Shown in pieces: positions 11,205-22,481 of a DNA stretch of 64,000 nucleotides. This DNA comes from Clarireedia homoeocarpa. Its lineage: Eukaryota; Ascomycota; Leotiomycetes; Helotiales; Rutstroemiaceae. The notes below the pieces were generated by a model. It was not told the origin of the DNA and searched no databases. It saw only the letters and a program-made list of their open reading frames with translations. Made by a program: the position numbers and the translations under genes. The stretch lies in the NCBI GenBank assembly GCA_001465935.1, contig LNKV01000028.1, positions 310,001 through 374,000 on the forward strand. Direction: 5' to 3'. The stretch's first letter is position 1. Each line of letters opens with the position of its first letter.

Positions 11205-12851
11205 ATGGCAAAACGCCGCAGATCGAGTACCATCTCTAATGATTTACCAATAAGCAAAAAAGCCCGCGACTCATCCAAACGCGATTATCTCTCGAATCTC
11301 TCCTCCGAGCTCCTCGTTCGCATACTCCACAACCTCCCGATCGAAACTCTCTTATGCTGCCACTTTGTTTCGCATCGCTTTTACACCCTGTCGAATGACT
11401 CGCAGCTTTGGAAGTCTTTATATTATGCAAGATTTGTTTTACCGCGAGTACTTCGTATACCGGGCATTAGACATGGTGGAAGCAAAGAACATGACGAGAA
11501 GTTACAATTTAGTTCGCGGAGGAGTAGGTGGCTGGATGATGAGGGCCTGCGGAACCGAGCAGATGGGAAGGAAACTAATTGGAAAAGACAATACAAGCTA
11601 AGGCATAATTGGGCGAGAGGTGCTTGCGAAGTAAAGCAAATTGAGATTGCTGCGAAAGGACGTGTGCCGAGTATGATGGTGAGACTCGCCGGAGGAGTCG
11701 TAGTGACTTTGGGCGTGGACGGAGAGCTAGGTGCTTGGGGGCTTAAAGCGAGGAAGTCAATTGCGAGGTTGAGATTAGAAGAGGGATGGGTGCCGACGTG
11801 TTTCGCTATTGATGAACAAGAGGGGGACAGAGGGAGGTTAGGAATTGTGGTGGGGTTCGAGGATGGAGGATGGGGAACGTGGGTTCTGGATGTGGAGAAG
11901 AAGTCTTTCTCTCAAATGTACAGGCATCCACCGAGCAGTAATGGGATGCTAAGTGCGGTGGCTTATGCACATCCTTACATACTGAGCATAACGAAAGCCC
12001 AACTGCTCTCATTCTACACCCTCACGCCACCATTGTCTCCAGAGGATTCGGAAGATGACTCCGAAGTCAAGCAGAATAATACGCCGACACGACCCTACCT
12101 CCTTACAAGTCTCAAATCACACTCCTCCTGGCCACCACTATCTCTCTCTATCCGCCTCACCCCAACTACAATCATTGCATCCATAGCCTACACGCTCCCG
12201 ACCTACCTAAGCGGTTATACAATATCCATTCAAGAACTTCATTTCTCCCATTCATCATCGCCGTCCTCTGTTCCAATTCTTACCACATCACGCCTCACTT
12301 CCTCCGTTCCTCATGGCTTCCACCCCTTAACGTCTTCGCCACCTTCAAATCCCACACCTCTCCCGCGTCCCACAACCATATCCTACGCACACCCCTACAT
12401 CCTCGCCACCCACCCCGATAACACACTCTCGCTCTACCTCTGCACTTCCACCTCCACCTCCCTGTCTCTTTCCCCGCCACAAAAACTCTACGGCCACACG
12501 AGTGCCATATCCTTCGCCAGCATAACTGCACGAGGAAAAGCCGTCAGCGTCAGCGGACGGGGCGGTGAGCTACGGGTATGGGAGCTAGAGCCTGCAAGAA
12601 GCGGAAAGGGGAGCGAAGAAAGAAGTGTACAAATTGTTGCGGATGATGACGAGCGTGGAACTGAAGGCGAGACGGAAGTGAAAGCGGATGTTGTGAGAGA
12701 GATGGACAAGAAACATTGGGTAGGGTTTGATGAAGAGATGGTCATTGTTCTCAAGGAGAGTAGCGTTGCTTACGGCGATGGGAACACTGATGGAGACGGT
12801 GGAGCAATAGAAGGTGGACGACAGAGGCTAGTCATTTATGATTTTACTTGA
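11205..12851 (+). CDS. F-box protein with degenerate WD/beta-propeller region
   Basis: A single exon of 548 residues. The ATG at 11205 sits in a strong context (CGCCATGGC). A basic stretch with KRRR (3-6), KKAR (18-21) and KR suggests nuclear import. The F-box covers about residues 29-75 (LSNLSSELLVRILHNLP, then a Cys-rich helix and DSQLWKSLYY). It is followed by a conserved NWKRQYKLRHNWARG block and weak WD-like strands, the clearest being LYGHTSAISFAS and GELRVWEL near the C-terminus. F-box proteins bind Skp1 and supply substrates to SCF ubiquitin ligases; the propeller would bind the substrate, which is unknown. The middle is Ser/Pro/Thr-rich. The region 11960-12500 is C-rich compared with the flanks. 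Confidence 0.85.
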   Translation: MAKRRRSSTISNDLPISKKARDSSKRDYLSNLSSELLVRILHNLPIETLLCCHFVSHRFYTLSNDSQLWKSLYYARFVLPRVLRIPGIRHGGSKEHDEKLQFSSRRSRWLDDEGLRNRADGKETNWKRQYKLRHNWARGACEVKQIEIAAKGRVPSMMVRLAGGVVVTLGVDGELGAWGLKARKSIARLRLEEGWVPTCFAIDEQEGDRGRLGIVVGFEDGGWGTWVLDVEKKSFSQMYRHPPSSNGMLSAVAYAHPYILSITKAQLLSFYTLTPPLSPEDSEDDSEVKQNNTPTRPYLLTSLKSHSSWPPLSLSIRLTPTTIIASIAYTLPTYLSGYTISIQELHFSHSSSPSSVPILTTSRLTSSVPHGFHPLTSSPPSNPTPLPRPTTISYAHPYILATHPDNTLSLYLCTSTSTSLSLSPPQKLYGHTSAISFASITARGKAVSVSGRGGELRVWELEPARSGKGSEERSVQIVADDDERGTEGETEVKADVVREMDKKHWVGFDEEMVIVLKESSVAYGDGNTDGDGGAIEGGRQRLVIYDFT

Positions 12852-13302
12852 GGCTATCTAGACTCATTGATCGATCTAGGGGTTTACATCTAATTGTATA
12901 TATACATAGATAAAAATGCCTACCAATGTAATGAATACAGGAGCTGAGAGTAAGGCTCCCCAAGACCAAGGCTCTCCAGATCTATAACCAACAGAGTAAA
13001 TGGTTCTCACCAGTCTCTTTCCAATCCGTCCACTCACTCATCAACCACACTTCCTCCCTGATGACTAAGCGGGCGCAACCTCCCCTCACGCAGCCGGCCG
13101 CCATCAATCCCCAACATCGCCCCAGGGCGCCAGGATAGTCATTTTTCGTGCTCACAACTCGCAGTTGCCACTCCCCCCCATCGTATAAATTGCACACATT
13201 ACTCCATCTACCACAGTCCTATAGTTTCTTTCCCCATTTCATTTGCATAGCTTACAAACCCACCTCATCCCATCACCATCACCATCTCCGTCACACAAAA
13301 TC
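12852..13302. promoter_or_regulatory. Intergenic region with TATA box of the Nudix gene
   Basis: TATAAAT lies at 13184-13190, about 115 bases before the Nudix ATG, in a CT-rich leader. The first part is the 3' UTR of the F-box gene. Nothing else is seen. Confidence 0.55.
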
Positions 13303-13854
13303 ATGGCCTCCTCAACACCAGCACCAGCACCAGCACCAGCATCCAAACCATCACTATCCCTACGCCCCACCGTCCGCGTTGGAGTCGGCGTCTTCATCCT
13401 GCGCTCTCACCAGCCATCCGACTCCCCAGCCGGCTCGACCCAATTCCTCATCGGCCTGCGCAAAGGTTCTCACGGCGCCAACACGTGGGGTTTGCCAGGC
13501 GGACATCTAGAGTTTGGCGAAAGCTTTGAAGAATGTGCTGAGCGGGAAGTGAAAGAGGAAACGGGGTTGGCGGTCGCAGAGACTCGGTTTTTGACTGCGA
13601 CGAATGATGTCATGGAGGGGGATGGGAAGCACTACGTCACGGTTTTTATGGTTTGTAGGTGCAAGGAGAGGGATGAGGAGGCGAGGGTTTTGGAGCCGGA
13701 GAAGTGTGAAAGATGGGAGTGGATAGGATGGGAGGATATAGTGAACGTGGCCGAGAAAGGGACCGACGTTGAAGGGAAGCAGGGTGCCGGATTCTTTTTG
13801 CCATTGGTGAACTTGGTGAAACAGAGACCTGAAGTTGGTGCTAGCCTGACATGA
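13303..13854 (+). CDS. Nudix hydrolase (NUDT15/MutT-like)
   Basis: A single exon of 183 residues. The ATG at 13303 was chosen because the longer frame has no other ATG and this Met follows a CACAAAATC leader. After an Ala/Pro-rich start, the beta strand RVGVGVFIL opens the fold. The Nudix box is complete at residues 67-89: G67, E73, then R81 E82 and E85 E86 with G88. It is preceded by TWGLPGG. Such enzymes hydrolyse nucleoside diphosphates linked to another moiety, using Mg2+ held by the REVKEE glutamates. Overall this resembles the NUDT15 group, which cleans nucleotide pools. The exact substrate cannot be read from the sequence. No targeting signal is evident, so it is probably cytosolic. 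Confidence 0.92.
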   Translation: MASSTPAPAPAPASKPSLSLRPTVRVGVGVFILRSHQPSDSPAGSTQFLIGLRKGSHGANTWGLPGGHLEFGESFEECAEREVKEETGLAVAETRFLTATNDVMEGDGKHYVTVFMVCRCKERDEEARVLEPEKCERWEWIGWEDIVNVAEKGTDVEGKQGAGFFLPLVNLVKQRPEVGASLT

Positions 13855-14333
13855 GTTATTGGAGATCAAGCCCAGGAGGTTCTATGTACAGATGAAGGAG
13901 GGTTGATCGAGTATTCCTGTGACAATTAATCCATCATTGTAATGTATAAAACCCAAGATCATAGAGGCACTGCATGACAATTTGGTGGACTGTTTTGAAG
14001 AATAGTTTTTTATTTCTATCTAGAGCAAAACAAATACGATAATCAAATTGTAATAGTAGGCTGGTCCTCCTGCAAGTAAATTAGCGTATGCATCACACTT
14101 AAGTGTCAAAAGATATTGCTAAACTTTGAGGCGCTTCAGGTGAAAGATGAAAAGTCTACGTTGTCTTCCTCATTAGACTAAGTCTTCGGACTTAGCATGG
14201 AATGTTTTTTTGCATCATAAGCAATGGACACTGTCCACGGAAGGAGAAATGAGTTAGAGAGACTGTATTTACCTTGAGTAACCAGGAGTGGATATGGATA
14301 GCAAAAAGAGCCTAGAAGTTCTATATCTCTACA
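13855..14333. other. Intergenic, nothing recognised
   Basis: The 3' regions of two convergent genes. It is AT-rich, with no open frame of note. Confidence 0.6.
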
Positions 14334-14834
14334 TTAGTAAAACCATTTCGAACAACTGAACTGATAGATGCTCAAATAGGAATTGACCGAGATAATTTCA
14401 GGTAATCGAACCAGTTCGTTCGTCATTGTTGATCTGTATTTGATAGTACATGTTTTGTTCATCATTTTATCTTGGTCGAATTCCGTGGCATAAAGAACGA
14501 AAAGTGTAACCCACAGTTGATTGAGTCGAGCTGTATCGTCGTGTGATTGAAGATCGAGGCGGAACTTCAATGACAGCGAGTCCCTGTCCTGACCATCATT
14601 GAGCAATAGCCTGAACCTGCAAAGCAATTAGCATCTCGTCAAGCAACATTCGAAGCATGAGCGAAGACTGGTAGGGTAGAAGATCAGATAGTCCGTTTGG
14701 AAAGACAGGTTAATCACCATGAAAGCATAAAGCTCGTTGGTAAGATAGGGGCGACACGAAAGTTCATCATGATAAACTGGGATTGAGGAGACGTAAGAAT
14801 AGACTAACCATTGAGCGTTCGATCTGTTCCACAT
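14334..14834 (-). CDS. Small two-exon hypothetical protein
   Basis: Proposed from splice signals. Exon 1 (14834-14809) starts with an ATG after the leader CTTCCACACAACA and ends at a GTTAGT donor. Exon 2 (14616-14334) follows a TTTGCAG acceptor after a 192-base intron. The joined frame encodes 102 residues, beginning MWNRSNAQWFRLLLNDGQ and containing a hydrophobic LWVTLFVLYA segment around residue 50. I do not recognise the family. The intron is long for this genome and also contains other possible donors and acceptors, so the exon choice is uncertain. It may not be a gene. Confidence 0.35.
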
Positions 14835-15979
14835 TGTTGTGTGGAAGAGATACTTGTGTTGAGATAAGATTCTGAACTGAAGACGAGAGCTTGAGCTTGA
14901 GAAAGTTGCGGCAGAAATTTTTAGGCGAGGTCAGGGATTAGTGGCGGCCTATTCCGGATCTGGTTACGGAGTACACGTGAATAATTGTACTATTCACATG
15001 TTCTAGAACAATTTTTGAAAATCAAAAATTGATTTTGCTACTATGAAAACACATACTGTACATTTTGGTAGACATTATTCATTATTCATCTGCAGTACTC
15101 GAGGTCGACACACCGGATATGAAGGTCCTTCCGGGAATCAGAACCGGGAAAAAAGCTAGCAGGACGAGTGAGAAGGGTATGATGAAATGTAATAAATTCA
15201 TTAAGATTGTTAGCGATCATGCAATAATCTGGCAATAACAATCGAGGGCAAAAGCTGTGTGCTGAGACATGCAATGCTTAGATTGCTCTTTGTAACTAAA
15301 ATCTAACAAAATGAAGACCTATTCCCTTCAAGCCAGAACGCCCGCTGCTGTGAATATGTGCCTAGCAAAATCGAAATCCCAGAGGTCCGACCATGCCATC
15401 CATTGCATGTTGTGCCGCTGTCAAAATAGATGCCCAGATCAGTGACGAAACGTTCGACGCCTTTTCCAGCCCTCTTTTACGTGCTATGCATATATGATCC
15501 ATTCCGTTTACCCAGGTAGACTCCAGCGAATACTCGATTATGCGCGCTGTGTGAATCCTTGCAAGTCTGCCAGCTTGCACCGTAGAGCCAGAAACAAAAC
15601 TCCGGGCGCGATAGATAACACAAACGCAAGGGAACAAAAAAGAAAAACGCCTTGAATCGTATAGAAAGTCCACACTAAACACCATGCCGAATGCCATCTC
15701 CCCTTCCCTTGCCTCTGCTTCAACTCCCGTAACTGCGACAACGCGAATGGGGAATCTCATGATCGTGAACACCACGCTACAAAATGTGTAAAATGCAACC
15801 TGATGCAGCACCGTTCGACTCCTCCTAATGAACCCTAGTGCAAGAAAGAATGAAAGATACGAAAATAAACCTCTGATTCCGCACGGAAAAAATAATGGGT
15901 GAGAACTCCAGAAACGACAGACCAAGATGTTATAACACGTAATTTTCCGTAACCTATCCATATAACCGAAATTTTTTTT
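14835..15979. other. Spacer downstream of the Whi3-like gene
   Basis: It contains an ATG-started minus-strand frame of 199 codons (15961-15362) that begins 18 bases after the stop of the Whi3-like gene. The product is Phe/Cys/Val-rich and I recognise nothing in it. I regard it as 3' UTR with a chance open frame. No other feature is seen. Confidence 0.5.
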
Positions 15980-17632
15980 TTATCGTCCCATCATATAAGC
16001 TGGTGGAAAACCACCACTGTTTGAGCCATTCATCAACGCCGTTGGACCTCCAGCAGTCATGGCGGAAGTAAATGGTTGACTACTCCAATTGTTCGCTCCA
16101 GTGAATGAAGCTGCAGTATACTGATTACCAGGTCCAGCCATAGTACCTGACGACATTATTCCAGTATAGCCCATCCTGTTGGGACCAAGCCCGGGCGGGG
16201 CTGAGAGGCCTGGAGGTGGCCCATTTGCAGTGCTGAAATTACCTCCAGGTCCACCAACCATGACGCCGTTCATGCCTGACATAACACCGGATATGTTCGC
16301 GGGGCCAGGAGCCACCATACCCGGACCAGAGCGAACACCAAGAGGGTTTTTGGAAAAACTGAGACGAATTCCTCCTTTGACGCTGTTGTGCAAAGGATGT
16401 CCGTACAGTTCATGAAGAGCTTTCGTAGCAAAGGAGACATCTTCGAATTCTACAAAACACATTGGTCCATTCTGCTTAGTCCTGAAGCAAAGACGCTTGT
16501 AGCCGCGCTGCTTTGAGAACATTGCTTTGAGCTCATCTTCAGACGTATCAATTGGCAGATTTCCCACGTATAAAGTGTTGCAAGGTGGATTTTGATCGGC
16601 GGGATTGACTGGTGGAAAATTGTGGCGTTGATAGTGCTGACTTCCAAGTTGATAGTTGACAGGCGGACCACCATTCATAGACACTGGTGACATCGCATTT
16701 GCATTTGCATGAGGCATGGATGGAAGGGTCGGCTGAGGTGTGTAAGATGAGAGTGGGGTAGGACCTGCAGTATTGCCGGTCGTCAGAGACAAGCCTGACA
16801 TGAGTACATTGAGGGGGACCTGGGGGTTTGTCGGACGGCGAGCTTGAATGGATGCAGCTCCGTTCTCGGCATAAGCTACCGGATCTTTCAGCAATTCTCC
16901 GGTCTCATCATCATCGACGGAATCATTATTTATCAACGATTTTCCGGTGATGCGCGTACGCTCGTTCAAGTGATTTCCAATTGGCGACTGCGGAGAGAAA
17001 AGACTTTGATAATGCCCACCGATATCAGGATTTGGGAGCTCGTTATTCGTATAATTTCCGTTGTTTGTGGGTGAAACTCTTTGTGCGGTAGAAAATGAGC
17101 CATTGAACCTTGAAGATTGTCGTGGGGTCGGACCAGCCGATGAAGCAGTGGAGGATGTGGTGCTCGACGGTCCAGCGGTGACAGTTGTATCAACTGTGAA
17201 GCGACGAGAGGTAGTAGGGCTGCCATACAGGATCTCCACGATCATTTTAGCGTCATTTGCAATATTTGGTTTCCCGTCGAGCATGGTCTTTGCTTCAAGG
17301 GCGCCCGTATGAGATTTGAAGTGGAGAACTGCAGATCGAAAGCCTGCATCATCAGATTTTTCTTGCGGCAAGACTTCAGCATCTGTAAACTCCTTGGACC
17401 AAACTACCATGGAACGTAGCGTATCCTCTGTGGTGTTGACTGGGAGACGTCGGATCAATATTGAACACGGTCCTGAGGTGAATGATGTGCTCGTAGCGGT
17501 TTGTGAGGGGTTTTGCGGCGCTTCGCCTGCGAATGCATTCATCGTAGCCATTGACAAAGACTGATACGGTGGATGAACACCATTGGATTGACGAAAGGCC
17601 TGACCTCGTGGGACAAATACTGGAGCGTTCAT
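15980..17632 (-). CDS. WHI3: Whi3/Scw1-type RNA-binding protein with two RRMs
   Basis: An uninterrupted frame of 550 residues from the ATG at 17632. RRM1 spans about 56-137, with RNP2-like SILIRRLP. RRM2 spans about 351-430, with RNP2 LYVGNL (354-359) and RNP1-like GPMCFVEF (389-396), followed by the basic IRLSFSKNPLGVR tail typical of Whi3/Scw1. The region between the RRMs is low in complexity (Ser/Thr/Asn/Pro), and the C-terminal 120 residues are Gly/Met/Asn-rich, a composition linked to condensate formation in Whi3. Family members bind GCAU-type motifs in mRNAs. In yeasts they control G1 cyclin mRNA (Whi3) or cell-wall integrity (Scw1). The frame stays open upstream of this ATG, so an additional 5' exon is possible. 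Confidence 0.9.
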   Translation of the reverse strand: MNAPVFVPRGQAFRQSNGVHPPYQSLSMATMNAFAGEAPQNPSQTATSTSFTSGPCSILIRRLPVNTTEDTLRSMVVWSKEFTDAEVLPQEKSDDAGFRSAVLHFKSHTGALEAKTMLDGKPNIANDAKMIVEILYGSPTTSRRFTVDTTVTAGPSSTTSSTASSAGPTPRQSSRFNGSFSTAQRVSPTNNGNYTNNELPNPDIGGHYQSLFSPQSPIGNHLNERTRITGKSLINNDSVDDDETGELLKDPVAYAENGAASIQARRPTNPQVPLNVLMSGLSLTTGNTAGPTPLSSYTPQPTLPSMPHANANAMSPVSMNGGPPVNYQLGSQHYQRHNFPPVNPADQNPPCNTLYVGNLPIDTSEDELKAMFSKQRGYKRLCFRTKQNGPMCFVEFEDVSFATKALHELYGHPLHNSVKGGIRLSFSKNPLGVRSGPGMVAPGPANISGVMSGMNGVMVGGPGGNFSTANGPPPGLSAPPGLGPNRMGYTGIMSSGTMAGPGNQYTAASFTGANNWSSQPFTSAMTAGGPTALMNGSNSGGFPPAYMMGR

Positions 17633-18056
17633 GGCATCCTCTGGTGGTGTGGTCGTACTAAGATGGGGTTTATGGTCGGATCCCGAATTGTGGAATCGTC
17701 AAGAAACTTGTGATGTCGCAAGTAGATGGGCTGCGCCGGAACCAAATGAGAGGGAAAATATTCCGCTGCTTCTATGCCGATAAAAGATTTGCAAACCAGC
17801 AAAATATCTCGAGTCTTTGCGACCGTGGAATTGGTGACGCGCTCAAGATTTATGTGGTGAGCAGATAGGCCAGTGGTGAATGGTAGGGGGGCGGATGCGG
17901 GTAAGAAGGTTGATTATCGAAATAAGATTAGACAGTGTCTGTATCGGTATCGCACACCCACATATGATAAGAGCCCGGCGCAAGTGGAAGTACTCGTCCG
18001 GAAGAAATGAGAGCCTGAGAAATAGGTAGGATCAAACAAATGGTATATGGTGGTGA

Positions 18057-18116
18057 GATGTGGAATGTGGAATGTGGAATATGGAATATGGAATATGGAA
18101 TATGGAATATGGAATG
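18057..18116. repeat. 8-bp tandem repeat
   Basis: TGGAATAT/TGGAATG units, about seven copies. Confidence 0.9.
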
Positions 18117-18156
18117 CGGTGCGATATGCGAGATTGAAGAAGGAAAGGGTGCTGGT

Positions 18157-18205
18157 GCTTGTCCTTCCTTGTGCTTGTCCTTGTGCTTGTCCTTGTGCTT
18201 GGTCG
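18157..18205. repeat. 12-bp tandem repeat
   Basis: CTTGTCCTTGTG-like units, about four copies. Confidence 0.85.
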
Positions 18206-19150
18206 CGTACGAGAGTGGAAGAAATCAATCTTTCTACAATGAGTTTCGTGTGAGCTGACCTGTCAAATGTGCGATATAGCGGCAGGACGTTGAGTGCGGA
18301 TTTCCAGGAACTTTTCGCGCGCGTGTACCAGAGCTTTGAGGGGGATTGAAAGTGCAAGTCCTATGTTTATTGCTCGGGAGGGAAAGGGCCAGCATGAGAG
18401 GGAGAGGGATGTTGGAGAGGGAGATGGAGATGGAGATGGAGTCGAGGTAGAAGTAGGAGTAGAAGGTAAAGCGCAACAACGAATAATAGACGGAGGATAA
18501 GACGTGCAAAAAAGGTGTGCAAAAAAGGCGTGCAAAAAAGGCGTGCAGGTTTACCAAAACTAGGTAGGAACTGGAACTCGACCAAATTGGATTTTTGAAG
18601 ATGGAGGAGACTCGGGATACGGGATACAGGATACAGGATCCAGTGGGCAATCAGAGGGAGGTTTAAGCAAAGCCTGGGTTCTGAATGGTACAAGCAAGCA
18701 CTGGGTCCGGGTTGTGCTTGACTTGGATGGGTGACGGATGGATGAGGATGGGCCGAGTCGACAGAGGATGATGATGGATAATGGATAAATGCTGCGAAAT
18801 GCTGCTTGTTCTCTTTCTTCCTTCGACGGACAGGAGCTGAGGGGCGTTTCGAAGAGAAAGCTGCTGGGAGAGCAACAAAGAGCAGTGCCTGCAGTCTTTT
18901 TACCTTGGACAGAGGAAACAGTAAATGGTCTGTATGGCCGGGGGACGGGGGGGATGGTGAGGATGGGGGGATGGGGGGGGATGCTTTTTGAGGGGGGAAG
19001 AAAGAATGGAAAGGTCAAGGTGTTGTGGAGAAGAAGAAAAGGTGGAACGCGCGGTGATTGGCCGATACTCGATAAGAGGTGCCTTTGAAGCTAATTTACT
19101 GCTTTAGCTCGTGCAGCATGCAGATGCTATCCCGGTTCCTAGTCGTAAAT

Positions 19151-19194
19151 GTTGCTGCTCCTAGTAGATAGCGTTGCTGCTCCTAGTAGATAGC
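19151..19194. repeat. Perfect 22-bp tandem duplication
   Basis: GTTGCTGCTCCTAGTAGATA plus GC occurs twice, head to tail. Confidence 0.95.
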
Positions 19195-20658
19195 GAGGGA
19201 TACTGGCAGGGCCAAGGCGAGGTTAGGGAAAAAAGCTTTGAAGGCTTCTCTTCTGCCTTACCAATATTGGACTGACGGTGCACGACGCTCTTCTTGCAAC
19301 ACGAAGGACGACTTCTCCCTTGCAGGCATTGTGATGCAATACAAAGTACGAAGGACGAAGTATACTGCAAAGGACGAAGTATACTTCGTATAACAGCTAG
19401 CGTTCTACAACTCCAAACTACAAATACAAAGGACTTGGGCGGGCCCACCTGGATGAACAAGCTGGGGAAATTTAGATTTGCCTTGGGTCGCGGGTCAATG
19501 TGTTAGTACGTGTACATGGTTTCTCGTACCTCAGTCCCTACTCCATCCATCTATACTTGGAAACAATTGCTCCAAGCTCCAAACTCCAACCTCCAACCTC
19601 CAACCTCCTCCATTGCTCCCAACCGGTGGTCGCTTCAAAGTTAAAACTACCCATCGTCGTGCCTAGACGCTCAGCAAACAGCCAAGTACATCTACTCAGA
19701 AGCTACCTTATCGAGCTTCCACTTGCGATCGATTGGAGCCAAATGATCAAAGGAAACAGAGGATATCGGCATACATACATATAAAATTTCTTCTCCCTTT
19801 GCATTCATCGAAGAATAGAACCAATCATCGTAGAGAATTCCTAGCACCGCAGCTCCTTGACTGGCAGCTACCCGATAGTCTTGGACCCTTGAAGCATGGC
19901 AAACGACGCCTCCGGGAAAATCCAATGATGATCAATAATGATATCTCGAGGCCTGGAAAATTAGAAAAACTAGTCGATTCTTGGAAGTGGGAAAAATGGA
20001 TTCGGCTTTCTGATTCGTCCCAAATCGGATAATAAAGAACCCCCCAGCTTTCATCCCGCGTGTAGATGTGATTTTCCATGGCATACAGTACAGTATGGTG
20101 CCTGGTGTGTGGGATACAACCCGCGCCTTCACCAACAAAGAAGCTACTTGTACTTCGTATTGCCCACTTACCCAGATTGGCACTCAATAGTAGCCGGATA
20201 GATAATCTTACATTCTCCACTATGTTTCTTTTTCTCGTTTGCTGTTTACGCCAAATACTGCACTTTAGATGTTTTGCGTCTTGATACTGGATGATTGTCG
20301 GCTTTTCGGAAAACTACCTTCAATGTCAATGAGTTAGAACTGGTAGACGTTGTGTTGGTGTACCTGCCAACAGGTTTCCGGACGACTAACTTCAGATTGG
20401 AGGAGCTTTGATGCAATGCTTGAGACTCAAGTAAGCTACACAACCACAAGACAGAGGTTTCGCTATGTCGCGCAATCTTCAAGTTGGCCGATTGGTTTTT
20501 AATGGATAGAAATGGTGTTGTGACTTATTAGTATCTGGTACAGTACGTCTTGCTGCGAACCTGGAGAGAAGGCGAAAAACAATTTCATCAGTCAACCCGT
20601 CTTTGATCCTCACTGAATCTTCCGAATCCGATGTTGGATCTATCAAGAATCCAGGGAG

Positions 20659-20729
20659 GAAGCAGAAGAAGCAGAAGAAGCAGAAGAAGCAGAAGAAAGC
20701 AGAAGAGGCAGAAGAGGCAGAAGAGGCTA
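20659..20729. repeat. GCAGAAGAA/GCAGAAGAG repeat
   Basis: Nine-base purine-rich units repeated about eight times. Confidence 0.9.
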
Positions 20730-22338
20730 CAAATGTTACTTATCCCCGACCTGACCTTCCCACGCTCAAAGTACTTTGTACCAGTAGAGCTTGAAAGCGC
20801 AAAGAAAAGTAAAGTGTAGCCGTGCCCATTCGGCATGCAGGTTTCCCTCCGGATACTGTGAATCTAGTCCGAGAAGTTTGCCAAGCACTGTAGGTAAGGA
20901 TCAGGGCTGATGACACGGGAGGAATCCAGTCGTGCCAGTATCAAACCGTTTTCCACTTCTCTTATCTGCCAGTCGTTCTGCCAGTAGTTCTACGTTTTCA
21001 CATACAACCCCCACCCACCCATCGGTGCCCTTCTCATCGCAATAGCATGGAATCGCGCACTCGCACAATGATTGTTCCGCTCCATGTCTGCTTTTGTGGT
21101 CTTCTGAAACGCCGTCCGATGCTTTCGTACATTCCGCCATTCTGGTAGCTGCAAGTATGATCATCATTTCTGGTTCTTTGGGAGCAACGCCGGTCTGCTG
21201 ATGCCTTCATCTAACGGGCTTCGCTGTTGCACTTTGTACCCGTGGCGTTCTAGACTTCGGCACTGTTCTGATACGGTGTAGTGGGCTTCCATCTGGCCAA
21301 TCTATCCGCTTGCCATGGACAATAAACGGGCTTCTCGAGCAAGTTACTCGCTGGACCCCCTGGACCCCCTGGGGTTATCTGCTTAATACATATACTTATC
21401 AACCCTGAAAAGAAAAGTATTGCATTGCATTGTTGGTAATGCATCCGATTGATCCATCACCCAAGTAAAGTTTCTTTTGGCAGTTTCCTTCCTGTGTCCG
21501 CAGAAAATAAAGCCAACTTTGAATGCTCATTCGGTATGGCTGCGGCCCAGCTGATTTTGATACGGACTACAGTATGGAGCCTGGCCACTACCAACAAGGG
21601 AAAAGCTAATGAGGGGCTTTCCGCATTACATCGTCGTCATTTATCTGTATAGGTGCGACTGACGAAAGGGAGGTTATCCCCTGGATGTGGCTGGCCTTGG
21701 CTTGGAGTTTGAAGCTTACGATGATACACAATTATACCTTCATGTCCCTTTCTCCGTTGGCGGCGAGGCAGCATACGGCCTCTACGCTGGAGCATTGCCA
21801 GCCTTAAATTGATCATCGAATGGTTTGGTAACTCACCATGATCCTCTTACCAAGAGCCACAGCCGTGAAGTGATTTACAGCACCTCAACGTATTCTAGTT
21901 GTGCCTGCTGAGCTTTCCGGGAATTGTTCCGCATTGAGCGGCTTCTTAAAAATGCAAAGTATACATCCAATATATATTTTCTCAAAGGAAAGAAATCCAT
22001 GCAGCATATGGAACAAAAGTAACTGGGATAAGAAGAAGGGTCCTGTAAAGTTATATTCTTCAAATCCCACAATCGCGAGCCATCAGCCAATTCAAATTGT
22101 TTCATGGTTGCGTCCAAAAAGTCTGGAGGCAGCAAAATCACATCATCACACTCTTCCACCATGCATACACGCATGCATCCATGCACACATACAGAGCTAA
22201 CTCAACCCCACCATATCTTACATAATACAATGAAAAAATGCCTCAACCCCACCAACTTTAAGCTTGACAGCCAGATTTGTAACGGATATGTAATCAAATA
22301 AGCAATGTACACCATCAAGCAAAGAAGGCCCAAACCAA

Positions 22339-22434
22339 GCTTCCGTGGTCCAATGGTTAGGATTCCACCCTTCCAAGTGTTCTCTTGAACATAGATGTCA
22401 GGTGGAGGTTCGTGTTCGATTCACGGCGGTTGCA
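22339..22434 (+). tRNA. tRNA-Gly(UCC) with intron, possibly a pseudo-tRNA
   Basis: The cloverleaf was folded by hand. The D arm is GTCC..GGTTAGGAT. The anticodon stem is CCACC/GGTGG and the loop CT-TCC-A|A, giving anticodon UCC. An intron of about 24 bases sits one base 3' of the anticodon, the canonical place. The variable loop is AGGT, the T arm TCGTG-TTCGATT-CACGG and the discriminator A. The A and B boxes are good. The acceptor stem is 5' GCTTCCG against 3' CGGTTGC, giving two T-T mismatches at positions 3 and 4. A normal gene would be fully paired. A T run at 22444-22449 can terminate Pol III. Whether the product is functional is doubtful. Confidence 0.75.
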
Positions 22435-22443
22435 CACACTATA

Positions 22444-22449
22444 TTTTTT
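22444..22449 (+). terminator. Pol III T-run after the tRNA
   Basis: TTTTTT begins 10 bases after the tRNA 3' end. Confidence 0.6.
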
Positions 22450-22458
22450 GCATTTCTC

Positions 22459-22481
22459 TTCGATTCACAGCGGTTGCATCA
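22459..22481 (+). repeat. Duplicated 3' end of the tRNA gene
   Basis: CTTCGATTCACAGCGGTTGC repeats the T-arm and acceptor 3' half of the tRNA just upstream (GTTCGATTCACGGCGGTTGC), with two differences. It is too short to be a gene. Confidence 0.8.

Larger units (their letters stand above)
17633..22338. other. Gene-poor region upstream of the Whi3-like gene
   Basis: About 4.7 kb. The first kilobase is probably the promoter and 5' UTR of the Whi3-like gene, a region often long in regulatory RNA-binding proteins. The rest holds microsatellites, G-rich tracts (18940-18980) and short frames without recognisable products (for example minus-strand 20901-21167 and 21875-22186). I cannot support a gene here. 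Confidence 0.55.

Noticed and set aside
17914..18693. Several minus-strand frames up to 152 codons
   Set aside because: Their sequence follows the microsatellites (GGAATAT, CTTGTCC, GGAGAT), so the frames are repeat artefacts in the promoter region of the Whi3-like gene.
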